Positions 44,988 through 56,819 of a stretch of DNA of 64,000 nt are shown here, one piece after another; the stretch's first letter is position 1; each line of letters starts with the position of its first letter. This stretch comes from Watersipora subatra (lineage: Eukaryota; Bryozoa; Gymnolaemata; Cheilostomatida; Watersiporidae). The DNA lies in NCBI RefSeq assembly GCF_963576615.1, contig NC_088715.1:28472463-28536462 (forward strand). The letters are read 5' to 3'. The position numbers and the translations under genes are program-made. Under the pieces are notes generated by a model. That model saw nothing but the letters and a program-made list of their open reading frames with translations. It was not told the origin of the DNA and made no database searches.

Positions 44988-45579
44988 TAAAGGGGGGAGT
45001 GTAGAGGCATCCCTAGCGTGATCAGCACGGTTGTATTTTCAAGGTTTACATGGTGCTGCCATGATTCATGTATGTGGGTTGGTTGTCATTTTCCTGTTTG
45101 CTGTTGATTTGACCTGGTGGATGCTTAATTGGTAGGCTGCCTGAACTGGTCGTCATTGTGCAATACACTAACTTTCAATGATGAAAATGTAGTGACACCC
45201 CTGTCACCTTTAATAAAAGCAACAAATGAATCGGCAAAACCCTATTTATTGTTTACTAATTGCAAAAGTTATTTTAGTGATTTTTAAGTTCTAATTTTAT
45301 ACTTATCAGTAGTTGTTTACATATTTACCAGATTGCCGCTGTATAAAAGCGAGATATTGTATCAAGACAGCAGTACAGCACGAACAGCAAAGAGGTGCAC
45401 TCAAAGGTACGAGTGACACTTTCGAGATAGTCAGTATTGACTTTGAGAAACAACAAAAGTTCAAACTTTTTGGTTGGCTGGTTTTAAACAGATGACCTCC
45501 ATGAAAAGATACATTTGACGGGCAATTTTTAAAATTTTCCGTTTGTGTACAAGAAAAATGTTTGCTGGTACACTCTACA
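44988..45579 (+). repeat. BEL/Pao 3' LTR with polypurine tract
   Basis: The polypurine tract AAAGGGGGGAG (44989-44999) is followed at 45000 by TGTAGAG; the LTR ends CTCTACA at 45579, an inverted 7-mer. Inside are AATAAAA (45214) and TATAAAA (45342). The order of U3, signal and TATA is loose. Length is 580 bp. The 5' LTR is not in the window, so the retrotransposon is 5'-truncated. Confidence 0.8.
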
Positions 45580-47031
45580 AGATGATATGTATGGTGTTAT
45601 TTTATAACCATCGTTCATGGACTAATGCCAGACAAATAAATACAACGGAGACTTTTTGATATTTGTAGAATCTGCTGTTAATATGTTTGATCTGCCATGT
45701 TGAGTAACCAAAGCAACTAGATGGGAAAATGCATAAGAATGGCAGCTAGCAGAAGTGCTTTTGCTTCGTGTTCATACATTGGCTAATCATCAGCATTGAC
45801 ATCATAATTCATAAGTTAATTTTTGGGAGCAAAATGACTTCCTTATGTCACAGTTTGGAGTTTGCATCCTGCTTGTTTTTGTCTCGAAACTAATTTCTGT
45901 TCATCTAACAGGACAGTTAGACAGTTAGACGTAAAGAAGAAAATGTCATGATTATGTTGGTATAAATAGAAGTCATTTCAACAGGCTGGTGGTTGAATGC
46001 TAAAAATGAACTTGCAAAAAATTTTATTAGATTTTATCAGAAAGTATTGGTATTTTTCTATCATTTACGATCATTTTTTATGTTTAAAGTGATCTGAGAG
46101 CCGGAACATTTCAAAATTTAAAATTGTCTATACGTGATCACGTGATTAAAACACTCGTGTGGTACATGATGAGCCAGCAGAACAAACTTTCACAAACTGG
46201 TCATATCAGCAAATTAGCCAGAAGTAAACCTATATGTATATACTATATATTCACACTGAGCTTCACCCTTTTGCTACTAGCTGCATGTTAGTTACACAGA
46301 AGCATTCAGTGTTCTAGTGCCTAGACAATTATTGACCTAATTACCTTAGTTGAGAAAGATTACCAATGAATAGACGACTCACTGCCAGGAGAACAGTTCT
46401 GTGCCAGAAGATGTTGGCTCACAGCCAGTATGACTGTTGTAATAGATAACAATACTTACTGATGGTCACTTATTCTTACCTTACATTCATCATGAATATG
46501 AAACTCAAAGACCAAATAGATAGCTTAGATATATATCATTAATATGTATAAAAAACTCATTAAAGCTAAGAACTTGAATGCCTGAAAAGGTTTTGTTGGT
46601 TTAAATGTGGTTTATTTTTAAAATGTCAAGTCTATGAATTTATTTAATGCATAAAAGTGTTAACTGTAGCAGTCCACCATCAGCTGATGGCTATTGTGTA
46701 AGAGGAGACAAATCTTCTTATAATGTTCAAAATAACAAGATTCAAGCTAAAATACAGATAAATGGCAAAAAATTTAATGTGTTTTCATTTTAAATTTACT
46801 TTTAGCAATTTTTTTAAAATTCACTGACAAGCTACAGAAGGTACTTTTAACAATTTAATTTTAAAATTAACTGTCTTATAGCTCATTCCAAAATTTATTT
46901 AACAGAATAAAGAATAACTTATTAGATCAACCATAGTTTTTTAAATGAACCACATCTATAATGTTTCTCTGCATACCATAACAACTGCACAGCTTCCTTT
47001 TACATGAGCAAAAGGAATTAGTCCGGCAGGC
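45580..47031. other. no gene; one arm of family P
   Basis: 46005-46165 matches one arm of the family P foldback element (TTTTATCAGAAAGTATTGGT). A possible minus exon at 46483-46525 (donor GTAAGAA) is open but has no homology that I recognise. Confidence 0.4.
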
Positions 47032-47255
47032 GAGAGAGAGAGAGAGAGAGAGAGGGAGGGAGAGGGAGGGAGGGAGAGGGAGGGAGAGGGAGGGAAAGGG
47101 AGGGAAAGGGAGGGAGAGGGAGGGAGAGGGAGAGGGAGGGAGAGGGAGAGGGAGGGAGAGGAAGGGAGTGGGAGGGAGAGGGAGGGAGAGAGGGGGAGAG
47201 AGGGGGAGAGAGGGGGAGAGAGAGGGAGAGAAGGGGGAGAGTGTGTGTGTGCGTG
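47032..47255. repeat. purine microsatellite (GA/GGGA)n and GT tail
   Basis: About 200 bp of almost pure A/G on the plus strand, grading from (GA)n to GGGAGA units, then a short GTGTGC run. Apparent coding here is low-complexity Gly/Arg/Glu. Confidence 0.95.
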
Positions 47256-47481
47256 TGTGCGTGCGTGTGTGTGATCAGCCTAATTGTGCACTTTTGATGT
47301 GTATCGTATGCAAAATTATATATAGAAGTAACGAATATATATATTATACATCTTTGTTACTCTGTTTTAAAAAGCATGTTTTAAATAACATTCTGGTTCC
47401 TAGGACAGTGAGTTTACCCACAGTTGATTACAAACATATGACAAACAGCAGGTGACTTTCATAATAGTGGCAGTAGTAATA

Positions 47482-47747
47482 TTGGCAGGTGTATGGCGAC
47501 AGGCGTTTGGCGACAGGCATTTGGTGACAAGCGGGTGATGACAGGTGTATGGTGACAGGCTTGTGGTGACAGGCATAAGGCAATAGGTGTTTGACAACAG
47601 GCAGATAATGACAGGTATATGGTAACATGTATATGGTGAGAGGCATATGGTGACAGGTATATGGCGACAGGCATATAGTGGCAAGTATAAAGTAACAGAC
47701 ATTTAATGACAGCTATGTGACAGCGGATATATGTTGGCAGATGTATA
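47482..47747. repeat. 14-bp minisatellite, exactly 19 units
   Basis: 266 bp = 19 x 14. The unit is close to GTGACAGGTATATG. Because 14 is not a multiple of three, the minus strand is open in all three frames and produces three overlapping frames of 72-108 codons, which are artefacts. Confidence 0.93.
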
Positions 47748-47935
47748 TTGCAATCATGTTGCACCAAGCATAAGAAATAAATCATATGACTGAAGAAATA
47801 GCCAGCAGGTATTTATAACCTTGAGTAAAACTTTAAGTTTATTCAGTTCCAGATTTTCCAGCAAATCAACCATGTTCCATTGTTGTACTTGTTCTTTTCC
47901 AGGAGGCAAAACAGTCTCGTCTAATGTTTTTTCTT

Positions 47936-48332
47936 ACACGGTTGCTTTTCTCACTCAAACTTTTATTTTTGGCTCATTTTGTTAAAGTTCATTTTGAAGG
48001 CATTTTGCTAGTTGGTACCTGACCATAGTTTAAACATGTTATTTACGCAAATAACACAGAAAGGGTGGCAGCCTAAAAATTACGATTGAGCTTGTCAGAG
48101 CGGTTTGTCTTATTCATTATAGTAGTGCTTCAAATTGCTATAGAAATCCTGCAATGTCAGAAGACAATTTCTTTTACTATAAAATATCAACTCTCTTTCT
48201 TGAGTTTAACAGACATTTTTTAGATAAATGAGCGACTGATTGATACTCAGAAAGTCAAGCAAGCCTTATCTATTATGCTGCTTTTTTATTTCCTGGTTAC
48301 AGACTGTAGGTTGCGCGGTGAATGCTTCAAAC
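47936..48332 (+). repeat. tandem duplication copy 1, left part
   Basis: It matches 57725-58088 with few differences (same order of blocks TTGGCTCATTTTGTTAAAG, AAAGGGTGGCAGCC, CTTTCTTGAGTTTAAC, GACTGTAGGTTGC). It is cut at 48332 by the hAT-like element and resumes at 56716-56823. Confidence 0.85.
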
Positions 48333-51152
48333 TAGTGCTGGGCACGGGTAGTAATACTCGTTGAACTCGCGGGTTTATCTTCTCTCCAGTGTCGGGTAGT
48401 AGAGATTTCGGGTATTCCGGTCCTTCAGGTTCGGGTTTTGACTTTCGAGTTCGGGTTTTGGCACACGGATCCGTCGGGTAGTGTGAACAAAAACTCGGTC
48501 TATTGCGCCCTGCGCTCTTATTCTGGGGTCACAGGGCATTTCTGTGTCATTTTTTGCTAAGGAGGCACGACAATGGGGTTTAACGAGTCTTTAATTTAAT
48601 AGATAGAATAAAACATCTCATACCTTATTTACCATACCTACTAAAGATATTGTAGTCAAGCAGTGATTACTTTTCATTAAAAAGTGAGTAGAAATACCTA
48701 CATCAAATTTTATTTGCGCAATTAGCCAAATGGGCATCGTAAAAAATGTTATGCCTTTTTTAATACGGCGCGTGTTCGCTATCACCAATAACACATAGGT
48801 CCTTAGTCTGTTTTCGCTATCGCCTTGTTAGCAACTGCCATCAGCGTTGGTAGTGGCAGTGAAAATTTAATAACTCCGTTTAAATTGATTACCACAGCTA
48901 GCTATTATGGATTACATAATTCGTTATAATCAAGTTTTACTAAGCCTTACTAACGGAAAAAGCCGATAATGTAAAGTTTTTTATGAGATTTGGAGCACCA
49001 TCTACAGAAAGTCAGAGAGGTCCATAGCAAACCAATTAAAGTCATCGTAGCAACTTGCAGTGCTTGTCTTATGCGAATACCTGACTGAATGCTTGATGAA
49101 AATTGTTAGTGAGTGAAATAGCCAAGAGCTTCTCAAGCTGCAAAGAATCTCAAACCCTTGAAACAAACTAAGGTGAGATGATAGCAAACTCATTTACTTA
49201 ATACTTCGATTAATAATATAACGACTCATCAATCAAAGATTAAATGCATTGCTTCATTGAAAATCTTGCATTTCCTTCACCTAGTTATGCATTTTTTAAA
49301 ACAAAGCTGCTTCGTGCTTGAGTATTGTTTGTTGGTGTTTACTGTAGTCGGCTGGATCAACGAGTGATTGGTGTTGATTATAATGAATCATTGTCAAACT
49401 TCTCAGTCCATATTTTACATATTGGTTAAAAACTATACAATAAATTACTCTCTGCCATATGTATTGTTGCTGTGTCTTTAGACACTCCGTGTTTCATACA
49501 ATCAATGGCTTAATGCAACTTGTTTAATTTGTTTAGGCTAAGACAGCAGCACTACATAACATTACATGTATTAGCTAGACTTATATTATTGGGCTTCATA
49601 AATAGAATACCTATTGTATATTTTTGTAGTAAACCAGTAATATTGGATTATTTGTTATATAGCATGCCTCTGCTGATCATTATTAAGACTTAGCTCGCCT
49701 ATTTATAAAATTGGAGACTGTAATGCTTTTAGAAACGTCAAACCAATTTTAACACAGAGTGTAGTACCTTCATGCAATTGTATGATTATTATTTTACTGA
49801 TGGTTTGGTTAGTTTTAAATTATTATATTATGTCATGCAGAACTTATACTGTATTATTGTGTTATTACATTTTATTCTTGTGTATCGTATTATAATAACT
49901 GTGTTGTATTGAACTGCGTTGCATTGAATTGTGTTATAGGATTTATGTGTTGCATTATGTTGTGCGATATTATTTATTGATACATATTTCATTGTATTTT
50001 AATTTATTGCATTATATTGTATTGTTATAGTGCTCACATATCAATTATTACCTTACAGAAGTATGTGACATATGAGTTAACTAAATATTGTTGCGGCAGG
50101 AGCCAAATGGTGTCTATCTATGTTTTTCATGTAGGGCTATGCATATTGCCTACATATCCAAATCAGTCCTGTACCTCTTCCTATTTTTAAGAAAGTTTTA
50201 AATTTATAGTTACATGCTTTGATAGATCGGTTTTCTGATAGGTTATGATGTACACTTATTGCACCATAAACATAAGCTCTTATATGTCTATATGACAATT
50301 TTGTATTTTGAACTTATTGTCTGTAATGGATGTGATTCTTTACTTTGTAGTCAGCCGCCAGAGACTCAATATGACAGACATATCTCGCCGTCAGCTTAGC
50401 CACTGGTCTGCCAGGAACCCTCTACATACTTTTTACAATAGGACCAGAACAGTTGCTGATTGACAGGCTATACTGTATACCTCATTGGATACACTGGTTG
50501 TGACGCAGACCAACTAACGAATGTTTAATTTTTTAAAATTAAATTATTACATTGCTGGCCAACATGTGACAAGCATAAAATATTTATTATGTTTCTTTTA
50601 GTACTTTCCGTTGGTACATGTTATTTACTTTTTATTTAACTGGCATTTACATGCGAAATTTTTTGCTTAGTTTTAGATTTATAGTACTGGTAACGAGTTA
50701 AAACAATATGTCTGCAGTATGTTCGATGACAACCAATTTTTTGCATGATTAATTAATATTATACAACTTTGTATGTGTATCTTGGTACATTGTATGATTA
50801 TTATAGGATATAGCATGTTTACCTAGGTGCACAGTCTGTTTATCATGATACATCGAAAACTTTCAATAGATTCTAGAAAGCATATTGCAAAGTGTTTAAC
50901 ACTTAGAAGGCTAGCGACGAGAACACTCGTCCGAACGGTTTCATCGTGGTTGCCTAGCGACGAATATAGTCGCGATCGAGTCACATGATAGTTTTCTTAC
51001 AAAACGGATTTCCTAGAAGATTGTAATTGGCCCAATCATAAACTAGAAGCCTTTAGTATCGGTCCTGTAGCTGTTTCCCCTCAGTACCGCGATTTTACAA
51101 CCATCTTGCGCTTTGGAAATTCCAGTATTGTAACACCCGTTTTTATTTCAAA

Positions 51153-51258
51153 ATGGCCGCTACTCGAAAAACATCGCGTCGATCTATGGAGGACATTTTT
51201 CAGGAAATTATCAATGATAGTGGGAGTGAAGTCGAGTCAGATAGTGACAGTGATGAAG
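51153..51258 (+). CDS. piggyBac transposase exon 1
   Basis: ATG followed by 35 codons, with a basic start and an acidic Ser/Asp run, ending at donor GTAAGT in phase 1. A middle exon probably ends at 51854 (donor GTATGT, also phase 1, acidic: SESDENAD), but its acceptor is uncertain and the simplest choice meets a stop. The 52012 exon begins in the matching phase. Confidence 0.6.
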
Positions 51259-52011
51259 GTAAGTATTTTTAGCTTTCATTTATGTGTTAGAACCTTATTT
51301 CAGTCGTCGTAACGAACAAAATCTCTGTACAAATTACGTAAAGAAAATAGAATAATATAGTAATACGATAAATAAAGTAACTAGTAGTAATATAATATAT
51401 ATACTGTTGATAAATAGAGTGACTAGTAGTAATATAATAAGTATATAATTTATAAATAGAGTAACTAGTAGTAAATATAATATAATTGATAAATAGAGTG
51501 ACTAGTAGTAAATATAATAAGTATATAATTGATAAATAGAGTAACTAGTAGTAATATAATAAGTATATAATAAATAAAATATAAATTTATCATCAGATTA
51601 CATCATATTGCTCTGCGTTTCAATTTTTTTAATACCTTATGTTTGCTTCTCTTAGAATGAGCATGATAGATTAGACTGGAAGACCTGTGTGGGCTACTTT
51701 GTGTTGATTACTCAATATGCATACCCATATATAGAGTATACAGTTGGAGATGTCACACTTGATCAGGACAGGTAGATTAATTTTGATGGTGCGCTATCAG
51801 AATCTGATGAGAATGCTGACCCTGTTATTCCTACTGTATCTGCTACTGGTGATGGTATGTTAGCACAACTGTGCTTTCATTGTGAAATTCATGATCCTGC
51901 ATGATTTCTTTGTTAAAAAGAATTATTGTTTCTGCAAATGCTTGATGTCAATCTACATGACTCATCTATGCGCAGACTTGTGTGTGTTCTAAATTCTGTG
52001 GGCTCTGTTAG

Positions 52012-53626
52012 GTGTGAGTCTAGTAAGTACTAGGAGAGGAAGAGGCAGAGGTTTTCATGCTCATGGTAGAAGTCATGGTACCAGAAGTAATGCAAGACGT
52101 GGTGTCAGGAGCACTAGAGGATGGGCTGGTAGGGCAGCAGCTGAGTTTGTTTGGGTAAATCCTTCTCCAAGGCATTTGGACAGGTTTGACGGTTCCACTT
52201 CAGGTCTGAACACCTCAGAGCTAGCTCCTGGCTGCTCAATAATGAATTCTTTCCGTGCAATATATGACCGCACATTCTTTCAGCTACTAAAAGGTGAGAT
52301 CAACCGTTATGCCAATCAAACTCTTACTGACACTGATCGAAAGATATGGAAGCCTATCACTTTTGATGACCTGCACCAATTCTTTGCTATGGTGATCCAC
52401 ATGTGCTTAGTTCACAAACCTACCATAGATGATTACTTCAGCACTAATGCTGTCATGCATTCCACATTTCCAAATGCTATTGGCCTAGGTAGAGACAAGT
52501 TCAAGCGCATCTTGAGATACCTACATCTAAATGACAATGAAAATTATGCCAGACGTGGTGATTCTAACCATGACCCTTTGTATAAAATCAAATCGTTCTA
52601 TGACCACTTGATACCCAAGTTCGGTTCTTTGTACAAGCCTGGTGCAAGTATCACCGTTGATGAAGCTATTTGTCCTTTCCATGGTAGGGTGCATTTCAGA
52701 GTTTATATGAAGAATAAGCCTAACAAGTATGGCTTGAGAGTAGAGTGTGTATGTGAATCCACTAGTGGCATTGTCTGCAACATGGAGGTGTACACAGCTA
52801 CTGGCGATAACACGGTAGAAGCGCTGCTGACACGTGTCTTGGGTCCATTTTCCATCAAGGGTCATAGAGTGTTCATGGATAGGCGTTACAGTTCATCTGT
52901 AATATTCAAGAAGTTACGGGAGATGGATTTTTATCCTGTTGGTACAGTAAATAAAAATCGTAAACACCTTCCAATAGAATTCAAAAATAAAAAGCTCAAA
53001 AAGGGTGAACGCATCACCAAGCAGTGTGGAGACATACTGGCTACTATGTGGAAAGATGTTCGAGATGTATACACATTGTCAACTGTAGATGAAGATGCCA
53101 TGATCAATACTAACACTCAAGGGCCTCGGTATGGCAATCATGAGACTTTAAAGCCAGCATCAGTAGTCACATATAATAAGAACAAGGCAGGTGTAGACAA
53201 GCACGATCAGATGGCATCTTATTATCCTTTCATACGCAGGCAGATGAAATGATGGAAAAAGCTGTTCTTCTTATCAACTGCTACAAAATGCACCGGATTT
53301 CTAATCCTGGGTGTAAGTTAGCTTTTTCTAGCTACCTGTGTTCTCTTGCCAACGAGTTGTCTACACAAGTTGAATATGTGACAACACCATCAGCGGCTCA
53401 GTTACCAGTGAGGAACAGACCTGGTGATCACTTTCCTATCCGCATACCGCCTACAGAACATAAGCAGTTGCCTACACTTCGTTGTGCACACTGTTCATCT
53501 AAGGCGGGTCCTGATGGGAAGAAGCCAAGAAAAGAAACTTCTTGGTTATGTAAAGAGTGTTCCATGGCTCTGTGTGTAGCTTGCTTTCATCCATACCATC
53601 GCCCTAACAGCCGTTTTACACAATAA
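52012..53626 (+). pseudogene. piggyBac transposase main exon, stopped by one TGA and shifted
   Basis: From acceptor TTAG at 52008-52011, an Arg/Gly-rich start leads to the DDE_Tnp_1_7 domain. Catalytic Asp residues are visible at about 216 (ITVDEA), 289 (VFMDRRY) and 395 (KAGVDKHDQM), counted in the 412-codon frame. That frame ends in TGA at 53250-53252 immediately after RRQMK, where the family has Trp (TGG), so a single G-to-A change would explain the stop. A second frame from 53249 (125 codons) holds the rest and the Cys-rich C-terminal domain (CAHCSSK, WLCKECSM, CVACFHPYH). A small deletion or shift near 53270 separates the frames. piggyBac transposases excise precisely at TTAA. This copy is inactive. 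Confidence 0.9.
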
Positions 53627-54166
53627 TATTTTCATCTTTTATGATCTATGTTTTTACCATCTATGTTCTTTATGTATTCTATAATCTTCCATGTTATTGT
53701 AAATTGTGTTAATACTTTTGCTAAAGGTGGTGATTATGACAGTAACTATAGCTTGCGTTCTACAGTATATATAATAAAGTATACAGCTAAATTTATACTG
53801 AATTCATTCTGCTAGCATATAAATTACGCACTAGTTTCATGTGCAAATTAGGACTTGAGTTATACAGACTGTGTGCCTTAGACTTCTTTATCAGAGGTAT
53901 AACCTTTGGTACCAATGGAAAGAGGAGGCTTTTGGCTTTCAAATGATATATAGAACATAGTAGTGAAAGCAAAAAAGATGATTGTGCTGGTAATGCAAAG
54001 TAGAGCAAAGCGCTTAGCTGACTGAGACGTGTTATGTAATAGCCAGGCAGCCTTGGAAGTGTTAATAAAGCTATTACATAATTATAATCTTGAAGCTCAT
54101 CATCGCTCTCTATCTGAATACCATCTTCAATCCCCTCGATCGTTTAATTGCTGCAGTCTACCCAGC

Positions 54167-54382
54167 TGTAGTGTATCAGGGTCATAAGTATGCCACCTGA
54201 ATCATACTGTCAACAATTGCAATAATGTGGCAATATGTTTGTTTCTCGGTGCTGTTGTCTTTGCACCTGAAATCGTCACTATGGTGAATCATTGATGACT
54301 TGCATACACATATATATTGCTTGTAATGTAAAAATAAAACAGTCTTGAATTAGCCAGCCACCAGAAGTCTTGATACACTAAA
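54167..54382 (+). repeat. 5' LTR, 216 bp
   Basis: TGTAGTGTATC...GATACACTAAA, apparently identical to the 3' copy. It contains AATAAAA near its end (54333). Confidence 0.92.
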
Positions 54383-54394
54383 TTGGCGACGAGG

Positions 54395-55164
54395 ATGCCA
54401 GATAATAAAGCCATGGCTAATTTGCCAGAATTTGACAACTCTACGAGTGTTGAGTCATATTTGGAGCGGTTGGAGATATATTTTGCTGTGAACAAGGTTA
54501 CGGGAGACTCTCGTCAGCACATGCTGCTCATGGGCTTGAAAGGCTATCAATACGATACAATACGAGATCTGGCAGCCCCACAGAAGCCTAAGGATTTGAC
54601 ATACAGTGGCCTAGTTGACCTTGTATGCAAGCACTTTGGTACGTCAAAGCACTGGCTGGTGGAACGACTTTCATTCAGAGAGATGAGACAGAATTCGGGT
54701 GAGAATCTCAATGAATATGTCAGCCGCTTGAAAAGGACAGCTCGCCAATGTGAGTTTGCCAGTAGTCTGGACGTCAACCTAGTGGAACAATTTCTACGTG
54801 GCATGCGGGACACAATGCTGAGGTCAAAGCTGATCGCACTTGAGGAATCAAAGCTAACTGATATTACTGTGTTATTGCAAGAAGCAAATGCCAAGGTCGC
54901 TATAGAGCAGATTACACTTCCAGATGTGAAATCTGAAATGAATGCAGTCAAGAGGAATTGTTTCAGCAAGGACAAGCAATCTGTGGTGATTGTGGTTTAG
55001 AGCAACGGATTAACCACAAGTGCCCAGCAAAAGGGCGCACATGTTTTAAATGTGGGGGCAACGGTCATTTAGCAAAAGCCCCTGCCTGCCCAAAGAATAA
55101 CATCAGAGCTGTTGAGAAGGCACAGAAATTATTTGACTACGAGGACGACGATTCCCTGTTTTAA
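54395..55164 (+). pseudogene. gag polyprotein (capsid and nucleocapsid), one frameshift
   Basis: From ATG at 54395, a capsid-like all-helical domain (about residues 1-190, including SVESYLERLEIYF, LTYSGLVDLVCKHFG and NLNEYVSRLKRTARQCEF) of the Ty3/gypsy retrotransposon type. The frame ends at 55000. An overlapping frame (54958-55164) provides nucleocapsid with two Cys/His knuckles (CGDCGLEQRINHKC and CFKCGGNGHLAKAPAC) and an acidic end (YEDDDSLF) where pol would start in a full element. The shift near 54955 may be a mutation or a frameshift site. Gag packages the RNA. Confidence 0.85.
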
Positions 55165-55504
55165 GTCAGTCAGCTTAGCCAGTAAATCTACTAGTCAGTT
55201 AGCCAGTCAGCAATGTTTGCTCAATTTTGAAATGTGACGTTATTCAGCCATTCACTGTGTGTGATGTCTCTCTGCTATCTACTGTGTGTAGTGTTTCTAG
55301 TTTAGTCCAGCCAGAATTTGAGTTAGTACTGTGTGAACTTCTCAACAGATCTTGCATATGTTTCATGTGAATATTTCTGCTTTTGGAAGAAAAGGAAGGA
55401 ATATGTTTATATGTTTATTGAATTGTCAAAAATTGTCATATCCTCCTTTGTAGCCTATGTACCTGTATTACGTAAGCTTTCAATTTTGTAAAATTGGTAA
55501 GGGA

Positions 55505-55720
55505 TGTAGTGTATCAGGGTCATAAGTATGCCACCTGAATCATACTGTCAACAATTGCAATAATGTGGCAATATGTTTGTTTCTCGGTGCTGTTGTCTTT
55601 GCACCTGAAATCGTCACTATGGTGAATCATTGATGACTTGCATACACATATATATTGCTTGTAATGTAAAAATAAAACAGTCTTGAATTAGCCAGCCACC
55701 AGAAGTCTTGATACACTAAA
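55505..55720 (+). repeat. 3' LTR, 216 bp
   Basis: The same sequence as 54167-54382. Equal length and visual identity indicate a recent insertion. Confidence 0.92.
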
Positions 55721-56819
55721 CCAGCCACATAGACTTGTACAAACTCGTTTTGCATGGGCAACTGGTCCATTAGACAAACTGCCTGGGAATAGCTCTATGC
55801 TCACTAGGAAAGCATTGCACAGAATTCCCATCATCGTCTTTACTCTAGCCAGGGTTTGTGGGATCTGGTGGCATGATTAATGGCTGAACTGCCACTGCCA
55901 TAATGCTGCTTGGTAATTGATCCTTATTAAATGCTGACGGAGAGAAGCCTCTTGGTGGAAGGGTTTTCTCATAAGATTGCCCTTGGTGAGAACAACCTGC
56001 ATCTGGCATCGGCTAGACTTGTAGAATGAGGCTGGCCATAAAGATGCAGTGTTGAGCGTGGTAGTTCGTTAAAAAACTCTCAATCCATTGACTGTGGTAT
56101 TTGATTATAGTGAATTATACAATCCATGATAGATAGCTTGGGAAATCGGTATCAATAGTGAATTACAGTTTTCGATTGTTACTACCAACGGTAGTAACAA
56201 TGTGGTAACAACAATGTAGTATGTCTCCGGTCATTCGGCTGACCAGAGACATACTACAAACCTAATTGCTATTGGGGTAATTTAATAGCCAGTTACTCCT
56301 AGCTTATCAACTAAAATAGTAGGAGACCGGATTAATAATGACTAGGTTAAAAACATGCTTGAGTATTAAGCTACCATAGACCCTATCTTTTGCCACCTGT
56401 TGACACGAAAATGCCCTGTGGCCCCAGACTATCTTGACTGTTAACGCTGCGAGTACGAATGCCAGTCGATAAAAACTGTGAAAAATAATAAATAAATTGA
56501 AAATAAATATAATTGCTTTGTAAATTTGAAGATATGTCTGTTTAGAAATTTAAACATAAAATCCATATCAACAAACCCAATACCCGAAGAACCCGTAGGC
56601 AAAGAAATACCCGAGCCTAGCACTACTAGCTACCCGAAACTCGAAAAACCTGAACAGAAGGGGCCGGTCTAAACCCGTTGACCAAGGAGTACTCGTGCCC
56701 AGCACTACTTCATACTGTAAGCTTCCGACATGGAGAACAATTTAAAGGTGATTGCCTCTTGAATATATGACTCAGAGCCAAAGCTAACCACGAACTATCT
56801 CCATATTACTGTTATATAT

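Larger units (their letters stand above)
50896..54065 (+). mobile_element. piggyBac transposon, 3,162 bp, TTAA target
   Basis: The element is 50900-54061. It starts CACTTAGAAGGCTAGC and ends with the complement of CACTTCCAAGGCTGCC, flanked on both sides by TTAA (50896-50899, 54062-54065). It encodes a spliced transposase (exons from 51153). It lies inside the hAT-like element. Confidence 0.93.
54162..55725 (+). mobile_element. gag-only LTR retrotransposon, 1,554 bp, 5-bp duplication
   Basis: The element is 54167-55720, flanked by CCAGC (54162-54166, 55721-55725). Two LTRs of 216 bp each bracket a gag. TTGGCGACGAGG directly after the 5' LTR is in the primer-binding-site position, and a short purine run AAGGGA precedes the 3' LTR. 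No protease, RT, RNase H or integrase is present, so any mobility depended on proteins from another element. It is Ty3/gypsy-like by gag style and duplication length. It lies in the hAT-like element, 97 bases from the piggyBac. Confidence 0.93.
48325..56715. mobile_element. hAT-like element, 8,375 bp including nested insertions
   Basis: The element is 48333-56707, ends TAGTGCTGGGCACG and CGTGCCCAGCACTA, with 8-bp flanks CTTCAAAC (48325-48332) and CTTCATAC (56708-56715), one mismatch. The 8-bp duplication and TAG...CTA ends fit hAT. Subterminal regions are rich in CGGGT/ACCCG motifs on both sides. The empty site exists in duplication copy 2 (about 58080). No hAT transposase is seen. Without the nested piggyBac and LTR element it is about 3.65 kb. 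Stretches 48560-50895 and 55726-56440 hold nothing I recognise. Confidence 0.85.

Noticed and set aside
47168-47455. Arg/Gly/Glu-rich plus frame
   Set aside because: Low-complexity GA repeat; no real protein signal.
47400-47785. Three overlapping Cys/Pro/Tyr-rich minus frames
   Set aside because: They are one 14-bp minisatellite read in three phases.
52073-53116. Minus-strand frames of 61-112 codons
   Set aside because: Shadows of the piggyBac transposase.
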